Below are positions 1 to 5,239 of a stretch of 8,477 nt of DNA, one piece after another. A program made the position numbers and the translations under genes. How positions within the stretch are numbered: the stretch's first letter is position 1; each line of letters starts with the position of its first letter. This stretch comes from Acidobacteriota bacterium (GTDB lineage: Bacteria > Acidobacteriota > Terriglobia > Terriglobales > Acidobacteriaceae), in contig JAJXXG010000585.1 in assembly GCA_021781255.1 (NCBI GenBank), positions 1-8,477 of the forward strand. Direction: 5' to 3'. The notes beneath the pieces are model-generated. The model was not told the DNA's origin. It did not search any database and saw nothing but the letters and a program-made list of their open reading frames with translations.

Positions 1-29
1 CGCAGAAGCAGGTGCCACCTGCTTCTGCG
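1..29. repeat. Perfect 29-base palindrome at window edge
   Basis: Bases 1-14 (CGCAGAAGCAGGTG) are the exact reverse complement of bases 16-29, with a single central base at 15. It lies inside the TolC-like reading frame and stays in frame. A 14-bp perfect stem with a one-base centre is hard to explain by chance or by protein coding. It may be a genuine inverted repeat or a fold-back artefact at a contig end. Confidence 0.9.
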
Positions 30-1218
30 CCGACTCGATATCCAGCAGCGCATCGCGCACATCGGCATCCACCTGCGCGTTCTTGTCGCTCAGTTGTGCC
101 TTCTGGGTATCCAGCTGCGCCTGCGCCATCTGCGCTTCGCCGCGCAGCCCAAACTCCCGGAACAGCGGCACGCTCAGCGTCCCCTGCGCATCGCCCGTGC
201 CGTGCGAGTGCCGCACGTTCACGCCGATATCGCCGTAGTCGCCGTTGAACTTCACCGTCGGCAACCGGTCCGCGGTTGCCGCCTTGCGCTGCTCCTCGGC
301 GGCCTTCGTCTGCTCCACCAGCGCCGCCAGGTCCTTGCGGTTGGCATGCGCCTCGCGAATCGCCGCGTCCACATCCACCTGGTCAAACGCCGCATACGGA
401 GCCTTGTCCGTCAGGTTGAAATTCTGCGCCAGCGGCAGCCCGATAGTCCGCGCCAGCGCCAACTTGTCCTTCTCCAGCCCGTTCTGCGCCACAATCAACT
501 GCTGCTCCAGCGACTGGTAATCCACCCGCGCCCGCAGCTCATCCAGCATCGGAGCCGTCCCCGCCTTGTGGCTTTCCACCGCCTGGTCCAGTGACACCTT
601 CGCCGTCGCCACCTGCGCTTCCACGCTCGCCACCCGCGTCTCATCGGCCAGCACCAGCAGATAGGCATTGCCCACCGTCAGCACCACCATGTCCCGCGCA
701 TCGTCCGCGCTCAGCTGCGCCGCCGTAAAGTTGTGCCGCGCCGCCATATACTCCCGCAGCGACTTCACATCCACCAGCGACCAGCTCAGATACGCCCGCA
801 GATCCGTATATCCAAACGGCCCAATCACCGTCGGAAACCCCGGCAGCCGGAATCCCTGTGCCGGCAAATCCGTCTGCAGCACGGCCTCATTCGCCTTGAA
901 GTCCACCGCCGGCAGCAGCGCCTGCAGCTGGCTCAGCCGCTGTCCGCGCTGTGCCGCTGTCTCGGTTCCGCTCAAAATCGCGCCCAGGTTGTTCCGCAGT
1001 CCCCGCTGAATGGCGTCGTCCAGCGAAAGCTCCATCGGCTGCGCCGTCGCCTCTCCGCTCGCCACGCTGCCCTGGAAGCTCGCCGCCGTCGGCCCTGTCG
1101 CCTGCCCCGGAACCGTCTGCGCGCCCAGCACGCCCGGCAACGCCAAGCCAAACCCAAGCACCATCAGCCCAGGAGCACAAAAAAACTTCGAGTTTCTGCT
1201 TGAATCGTCTAAGGCCAT
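1..1218 (-). CDS. TolC-family outer-membrane efflux protein (3' end outside window)
   Basis: The visible 406 codons encode an outer-membrane channel protein of the TolC/OEP type, which would join an inner-membrane pump and a periplasmic adaptor to export small molecules. The start chosen (ATG at 1218) gives a basic N-terminus (R8, K11) followed by a hydrophobic stretch at about residues 12-33 ending GVLGAQ, a plausible Sec signal peptide; an in-frame ATG at 1164 would lose the basic residues. Two OEP-type repeats begin with similar helices: LSLDDAIQRGLRNN (about 65-78) and VDVDAAIREAHANRKDL (about 281-297). Long alanine/glutamine-rich helices at 160-260 and 300-320 fit the periplasmic coiled coils, and beta-like stretches (about 320-352) fit the barrel. 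TolC homologues usually run 420-500 residues, so only the last helix pair should be missing. No pump or adaptor gene is in view. The last five visible residues (APASA) look unlike the family and coincide with a palindrome at 1-29. Confidence 0.9.
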   Translation of the reverse strand, partial: MALDDSSRNSKFFCAPGLMVLGFGLALPGVLGAQTVPGQATGPTAASFQGSVASGEATAQPMELSLDDAIQRGLRNNLGAILSGTETAAQRGQRLSQLQALLPAVDFKANEAVLQTDLPAQGFRLPGFPTVIGPFGYTDLRAYLSWSLVDVKSLREYMAARHNFTAAQLSADDARDMVVLTVGNAYLLVLADETRVASVEAQVATAKVSLDQAVESHKAGTAPMLDELRARVDYQSLEQQLIVAQNGLEKDKLALARTIGLPLAQNFNLTDKAPYAAFDQVDVDAAIREAHANRKDLAALVEQTKAAEEQRKAATADRLPTVKFNGDYGDIGVNVRHSHGTGDAQGTLSVPLFREFGLRGEAQMAQAQLDTQKAQLSDKNAQVDADVRDALLDIESAQKQVAPASA

Positions 1219-1255
1219 CAAAAAAATCGTCTTCGATTCGCGGCGCGGAATTTCA

Positions 1256-1291
1256 GCCGGCAAGATAGTTACTCAACACATAGATGCCGGC
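1256..1291 (-). promoter_or_regulatory. Inverted-repeat operator/promoter candidate upstream of the TolC-like gene
   Basis: GCCGGCA (1256-1262) and TGCCGGC (1285-1291) form a perfect 7-bp inverted repeat around a 22-base AT-richer spacer, 38-73 bases upstream of the chosen start. Read on the minus strand, the spacer ends in TATCTT (bases 1267-1262), a 4/6 match to a -10 box, with CCGGCA 17 bases before it as a poor -35. If that promoter is real the two arms straddle the core promoter, an arrangement typical of a repressor operator. The whole gap (1219-1425) holds no other gene that I can support. Repeat seen directly; function inferred. Confidence 0.3.
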
Positions 1292-1425
1292 CACGCCCCG
1301 CCGGGTTCTAAATGTAATCCACCGAACAACCGGCGCAGAACCTGCACCCGCAGATACACCGCTCCGCCCGCGGCTTCCCCGCATCCCGCCTGTACTTCCG
1401 GAATCGGTGCTGCTGCTTCGTTGTC

Positions 1426-2121
1426 CTACTTGTTCGTCGATGCGTGAATCAGTTGCGACGCCAGCGAGCACAGCCCCTGGCGAAAGTTCTCGCGCACGGC
1501 CTCCCGCGTCCATCCCGCCGCCTTCGCCCCGCCGTTCGCCGCCAGCATCTCGGCCGTGTCCGCCGCGGAAAAGCCCGCCACGGCGCGCAACACAAAGATC
1601 ACGCGCTCTGGTGTCGACAGGCTCTCCAGCCACGCCTTCACCCGGTCGCGATCCGGCCCCGCCATCATCGTCTCCAGCTCCTCGCCAGAGACGCCCGCGG
1701 CATCCAGATCGTCGTCCTCAATGCATCCCGCCGCCGGCACAGCCTCGTCCGGAGCGGCCAGGCAGCCCGGCGCACGCTGTTCCAGCAGCGCGATCGCCTC
1801 CGAGCAAAGCACCCGGCGGCCACTCTTGCGTGCCTGCGCGGCCTCGTGGCACGCGGAAACCTCCGCGTTCGTCACCGCCGTCTCCACCAGGCGCACGCTC
1901 TCTTCGCCCTCGCCCACCAGCATCGACGCCAGGTTGTACATCCCGGCCGCGATCATGTCGAACGCGTCGTCCATGCCCTCCAGCGCCTTGGCCACCGTGG
2001 CTTCGTCCTTCGGTTTCCCGTCCAGCAGCGTGCTCACCTGCTTGCTGAAGGCCACCAGCTCGGCAGGAATCGGCTGCTGCGGAATCAGGCTGTCGCTCGC
2101 GGAATGGGATGCCTCGGTCAT
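1426..2121 (-). CDS. Sigma-70/ECF-like protein with a weak region 2
   Basis: This 231-residue protein looks like a divergent extracytoplasmic-function sigma factor or a derived regulator. The C-terminal part (about 167-225) has the region 4 pattern: LSTPERVIFVLRAVAGFS, then an ADTAEML helix, then a recognition-like helix WTREAVRENFRQGL and a leucine-rich tail. The turn between the two helices carries extra residues (about ANGGAKAAG, 195-203), where sigma factors are normally tight. Residues 50-115 align loosely with region 2 (LASMLVGEGEESVRLVETAV resembling the helix that binds core polymerase, then a GRRVLCSEAIALLE helix), but the usual aromatic promoter-melting residues are not obvious. The linker is acidic (DDDLD at 136-140). 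A good ribosome site, GAGAGGAG, sits about 8 bases before the ATG. The TolC-like gene lies 207 bases downstream on the same strand. Alternative: a non-sigma HTH protein. Sigma-like fold likely, activity uncertain. Confidence 0.65.
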   Translation of the reverse strand: MTEASHSASDSLIPQQPIPAELVAFSKQVSTLLDGKPKDEATVAKALEGMDDAFDMIAAGMYNLASMLVGEGEESVRLVETAVTNAEVSACHEAAQARKSGRRVLCSEAIALLEQRAPGCLAAPDEAVPAAGCIEDDDLDAAGVSGEELETMMAGPDRDRVKAWLESLSTPERVIFVLRAVAGFSAADTAEMLAANGGAKAAGWTREAVRENFRQGLCSLASQLIHASTNK

Positions 2122-2275
2122 AAGGAAAGCTCCTCTCTCGTTTCAGGGCGGGCAAATCCAGTCTCTATCCTCGCCCCACGGACCGCGCCGGGTCAATTCC
2201 CTTCTCCTTTTCCGCGCTTCGCCTTCCATCACGCCACAACTCCCGCAAAATTAGCCACTTCCGCCCCAAATGCCC

Positions 2276-2293
2276 CTGTGACCCCTCTCACAG
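2276..2293. promoter_or_regulatory. CRP/FNR-type binding site in the divergent control region
   Basis: CTGTGA-CCCCTC-TCACAG is a perfect 6-bp inverted repeat with a 6-base spacer, and its core TGTGA-N6-TCACA equals the enterobacterial CRP consensus at every specified base. It lies between the divergent sigma-like gene (start 2121) and the VWFA gene (start 2399). Its centre (2284.5) is 29.5 bases before TACGCT (2314-2319), the spacing expected for a -10 box of a class II CRP promoter reading right with a start near 2326. Site seen directly; the regulator and promoter are inferred. The rest of 2122-2398 shows no gene. Confidence 0.5.
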
Positions 2294-2377
2294 CAATCCG
2301 CGCCCACCTCGGTTACGCTTCCTCCGGTCGAGCAGGGCTGGAGTCCCTCCGCCGAACCGCGCAGGCTCCGGCCTTCC

Positions 2378-2398
2378 GCTCCCGGCCGGGGGTGGAGC
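2378..2398 (+). promoter_or_regulatory. Hairpin covering the ribosome-binding region of the VWFA gene
   Basis: GCTCC (2378-2382) pairs with GGAGC (2394-2398), which ends on the base just before the GTG start. The loop holds the G-run GGGGG (2388-2392), 6 bases before the start and the more sensibly spaced Shine-Dalgarno candidate. The overlapping CCCGGCCGGG (2381-2390) is itself a 10-base palindrome. Such folding could limit translation. Pairing is seen; the effect is inferred. Confidence 0.3.
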
Positions 2399-3445
2399 GT
2401 GAACGTTCTTCTCCATGGGCTTGCCGTCGCCGTCCTCCTTGCCGTTGCAACGCCTCCCCTCTACGCCGCGCCCGATCTCCCTCCCGCCGCCTTCCAGCAA
2501 TCCACCACCGCGCAGGCCGAGCCCGACTCCCCCTACACGTTCAAGGTCGACGCCACCCTCGTCAACGTCGACGTCCTCGTCACCGACGAGGATGGCCGCG
2601 TGCTCTCCAACCTCCAGCAGCAGAACTTCCGCGTCCTCGACAACGGCGTCCCCCAAACCATCGTCAACTTTGCCCCCACCACCGCCCCCATCACCATCGT
2701 CCTGCTCCTCGAGTACAGCGCCGACTCCTACAACTACTTCGCCGGCAAGGCCGCCGACTGGGGCTCCGCATTCCTTGACCACCTCGAGCCCACCGACTGG
2801 ATCGCCCTCGTCACCTTCGACATGCGCTCCACCGTCCGCGTCGATTTCACCCACAAGCTCTTCGAGGTGCGCGACTCCATCGCCACCCTCGGCTTTCCCC
2901 AGTTCAGTGAGGCCAACCTCTTTGACGCCCTCATCGACACCCTCGACAAGCTCGACCCCGTCCGCGCCCGCACCGCCATCCTCGTCATGGCCACCGGGGC
3001 CAACAGCTTCAGCGCCGCCTCGCTCGACGATGTCTACCAGCGCCTGCGCCAGACTGACACCACCATCTTCTGCATCGGCCTCGCTGAGGCGGAGTACCTC
3101 CGCTCCGGCGACGCCAGCCTCAACTACGCCATGGAGAAGAACTGGCTCACCGCCTTCGCCGAGCGCACCGGCGGCTTTGCTCTCTTCCCCCGCTTCCAGG
3201 GCGAACTGCCCGACATCTTCCGCAGCGTAGTCGGCTTTCTGCGCAATGAGTACACGCTCAGCTTCCGGCCTCCCCCGCAGAGCCGCGACGGCCGCTTCCA
3301 CACCCTCCGCGTCCAGGTTGTCGGTCCTGACGGCAAGCCGCTCCGCGTCACCGATGCGAAAGGCCGCAGCCGCAAAATCGAGGTCTACGCCCGCGAGGGC
3401 TACACCGCGCCCAGTGACAATGCGCCCCGGGCGAATGCGCCATGA
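2399..3445 (+). CDS. Secreted VWFA-related protein (Acidobacterial family)
   Basis: The 348-residue product begins with a Sec signal peptide (hydrophobic residues about 3-18, cleavage probably near LYAA at 21-24). Next comes a beta-sandwich-like stretch (about 47-92) with the family pattern VNVDVLVTDEDGRVLSNL and NFRVLDNGVPQTIVNF. A von Willebrand factor A-type domain follows (about 97-285), and a closing strand segment NEYTLSFRPP...DGRFHTLRVQV (about 283-307). This order is that of the 'VWFA-related Acidobacterial domain' family; a role in extracytoplasmic protein binding is probable but the substrate is unknown. The metal-binding MIDAS motif is lost: DxSxS is replaced by E105-Y-S107-A-D109, the usual threonine position reads N173, and the third-loop aspartate is replaced in MATG (197-200). 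GTG is the only usable start in this frame; an ATG at 2415 is out of frame. An M48 protease gene follows after 64 bases, suggesting co-transcription. Confidence 0.85.
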   Translation: MNVLLHGLAVAVLLAVATPPLYAAPDLPPAAFQQSTTAQAEPDSPYTFKVDATLVNVDVLVTDEDGRVLSNLQQQNFRVLDNGVPQTIVNFAPTTAPITIVLLLEYSADSYNYFAGKAADWGSAFLDHLEPTDWIALVTFDMRSTVRVDFTHKLFEVRDSIATLGFPQFSEANLFDALIDTLDKLDPVRARTAILVMATGANSFSAASLDDVYQRLRQTDTTIFCIGLAEAEYLRSGDASLNYAMEKNWLTAFAERTGGFALFPRFQGELPDIFRSVVGFLRNEYTLSFRPPPQSRDGRFHTLRVQVVGPDGKPLRVTDAKGRSRKIEVYAREGYTAPSDNAPRANAP

Positions 3446-3509
3446 TTGACCGCCCGATTCGCCTCTCCGCCGCTATTTCCGCAAGCGAGCCGAAGAAAGG
3501 GGGCCTTCC

Positions 3510-5012
3510 ATGAACGAACTGTTTCGCAAATGCACCGCATCCGCACTGAGCTGCATGATGAGCGTTCTCCCGTGCCTGTCCGCGCAGGCCCAGGCCCCGC
3601 CTGCCCCCGCGCCGCAGCTCACCCTCCACCAGTACCTGCAAAAGCCCTACCTCGACCTCTTCGAGCTGGCCCCCACCCTCAGCTTTACCCCGCCCGAGGT
3701 CGATACGGAGCGCCAGGCCCTCAAGCGCGGCGAGGACTCCTGCCGCAACCGCTTCAAGGACCACTCCCGCCAGTACAGCAGGCAGATGGAAGCCGCCCGC
3801 AAGGAGCTCAAGCAGGCTGGCCCCAAACTCGAAAACCAGCCGCGCCACCAGCTCCACTGCAAAATCCAGAACCTCGAGCTGCTCCGCAGTGAGGCCGACG
3901 TCCTCTCCAGCCAGGCCATCCCCCACGCCTATGACAACCTCAACGCCAAGCTCGACCTCCTCCTCAAGTGGCCTGAGATCTACCGTCAAACCACCGCCGC
4001 GATCAATGACGGCTCCTACAACCAGCGCCGCTGGGCCGACGTTAAAGACATCGGCTTCCGCGAGATCACTCCCGGCCAGCGCGATGACATCAAGCGCGGT
4101 CAGGAGGCCGTCGAGGAGCTCAAGCGCGCCGGCCTGCTTCCCCCGCAGGTTGAGAGTAAGGCTGTCCAGGACTACGTCCGCTCCGTCGCCGAGCGCATCG
4201 CCAAACACTCTGACCTAAAAATCCCCCTCCACGTCTCCGTGCTTGAGTCCCGCGAAATTAACGCCTTCGCCCTGCCCGGCGGCTACCTCTACATCGAGCG
4301 CGGCCTGCTCGAAGAGGCCGAGGACGAGGCCCAGCTCGCCGGCGTCATCGCCCATGAGATCGCCCACGACACTGCCCGCCACAGCGCCAAGCTCATGAAG
4401 CGCGCCACCATCGCCAGCATCTTTTACCAGGCTGCGCAGGTGGCCGCCGTTCTGCTCACCGGCGGCGTCGCCGGCATCGGCCTCTACTACGCCCTGCAGT
4501 ACGGCTACTACGGCCTCGGACTCGTCCTCAGCCTCAAGCTCCTTGGCGTCAGCCGCGACTACGAACTGGAGGCCGACCAGCTCGGCGTCCAGTACGCCTG
4601 GAGCGCCGGCTATGACACCACCGGCTTCATCCGCTTCTTCGACAAGATGGCCACCAAGGTCGGCTACGTCAACGGCGTCAGCTGGTTCCGCACCCACCCG
4701 CCCTTCTTTGAACGCATGGTCCAGACCCAGCGCGAAATCCTGTTCATGCCCAGGGAGGGCACGCAGATCACCCAGACCCCTGAGTTCCTCCAGATGAAAA
4801 AGGATCTCGCCCCCATCACCGCCAAGGCGGATAAAGAGGACGTCAACAAGCCCAGCCTGCTGCTGACCAAAGAGGAGGGCTGCGCACCGCCTCGCAAGCT
4901 GGAGTACAAGCCCGGCCAACCCATCGACCAGGTCTGCTCCGTCGAGTTGCAAAACGTAGACCAGCCCCAACCGGCCGAAGAACCGCAACCAACCAGCCAG
5001 CCTCAGAACTGA
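3510..5012 (+). CDS. Periplasmic M48-family zinc metalloprotease (BepA/HtpX-like)
   Basis: The 500-residue protein has a Sec signal peptide (cleavage probably in SAQAQA, about 24-29); C22 follows proline, so a lipobox is unlikely. Residues 30-200 are charged and helical with coiled-coil character (about 80-135) and have no family that I recognise. The M48 catalytic domain spans about 215-412: the zinc-binding and catalytic HEIAH is at 282-286, the third ligand is probably E352 in the ELEAD motif at 352-356, and THPPFFERM (395-403) matches the conserved HPP region. Residues about 299-347 between the ligands are very hydrophobic and tyrosine-rich and could lie on or in a membrane. The C-terminus ends in a proline/glutamine-rich tail (484-500); the TPR domain of BepA is absent. 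The likely role is cleavage of misfolded or misassembled envelope proteins. The ribosome site AAAGGGGG lies 6 bases before the ATG. The VWFA gene is 64 bases upstream. Confidence 0.9.
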   Translation: MNELFRKCTASALSCMMSVLPCLSAQAQAPPAPAPQLTLHQYLQKPYLDLFELAPTLSFTPPEVDTERQALKRGEDSCRNRFKDHSRQYSRQMEAARKELKQAGPKLENQPRHQLHCKIQNLELLRSEADVLSSQAIPHAYDNLNAKLDLLLKWPEIYRQTTAAINDGSYNQRRWADVKDIGFREITPGQRDDIKRGQEAVEELKRAGLLPPQVESKAVQDYVRSVAERIAKHSDLKIPLHVSVLESREINAFALPGGYLYIERGLLEEAEDEAQLAGVIAHEIAHDTARHSAKLMKRATIASIFYQAAQVAAVLLTGGVAGIGLYYALQYGYYGLGLVLSLKLLGVSRDYELEADQLGVQYAWSAGYDTTGFIRFFDKMATKVGYVNGVSWFRTHPPFFERMVQTQREILFMPREGTQITQTPEFLQMKKDLAPITAKADKEDVNKPSLLLTKEEGCAPPRKLEYKPGQPIDQVCSVELQNVDQPQPAEEPQPTSQPQN

Positions 5013-5019
5013 TTCATCC

Positions 5020-5067
5020 CACGGGACCGAAGCCCATCTTCGTCATCCTCGCCGCTCCGGTCCCGTG
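5020..5067 (+). terminator. Hairpin after the M48 gene (terminator candidate)
   Basis: CACGGGACCG (5020-5029) and CGGTCCCGTG (5058-5067) form a perfect 10-bp stem; after one mismatch AGC/GCT adds three more pairs around a 20-base loop. It begins 7 bases after the M48 stop codon, so it is well placed to end the VWFA-M48 transcript or protect its 3' end. No T-run follows the stem directly (next bases CCCCCTATT), so intrinsic termination is unproven. The remainder up to 5239 holds no gene, only the ppk leader. Confidence 0.5.
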
Positions 5068-5239
5068 CCCCCTATTGCAACCCGGATTCGCCCAGCCGAT
5101 TTTTTGCCCAGTGTTCACATCGGAGTCCCATCCCGCCTGTCACCCTGTCCATCGCACCCCTCCGCGCCCGCTCCGCCACCGGATGCCGGAACCGGGAAAA
5201 CGCGATACACTTGCCAACACGGCGCACGGAACGAACAGG

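Noticed and set aside
2161..2196. TTGACC (minus strand, 2196-2191) with a downstream GATAGA as a promoter for the sigma-like gene
   Set aside because: The spacing is about 21 bases, too long for a standard sigma-70 promoter, and the -10 match is poor.
1284..2778. Long plus-strand open frames across the sigma-like gene and the divergent region
   Set aside because: The translations are Arg/Pro/Ser/His-rich and featureless. The minus-strand gene has a good ribosome site and a sigma-like domain pattern.
3570..3577. Lipobox around C22 of the M48 protein
   Set aside because: The residue before the cysteine is proline, which lipoprotein signal sequences do not normally allow; a standard cleavage near SAQAQA fits better.
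2288..4988. Series of long minus-strand open frames opposite the VWFA and M48 genes
   Set aside because: They mirror the same codon bias. The one opposite the M48 gene stops exactly at a CTA codon in that gene (codon 236), as expected for a shadow.
5100..5105. T-run of six as the tail of an intrinsic terminator
   Set aside because: No stem of useful length stands directly before it, and the hairpin at 5020-5067 ends 32 bases upstream.
5075..5239. Longer N-terminus for PPK1 from TTG 5075 or ATG 5183
   Set aside because: PPK1 proteins begin close to the conserved SWxxFNxRVLEEA region. The added residues look like translated leader, and the TTG lies only 8 bases after the hairpin.
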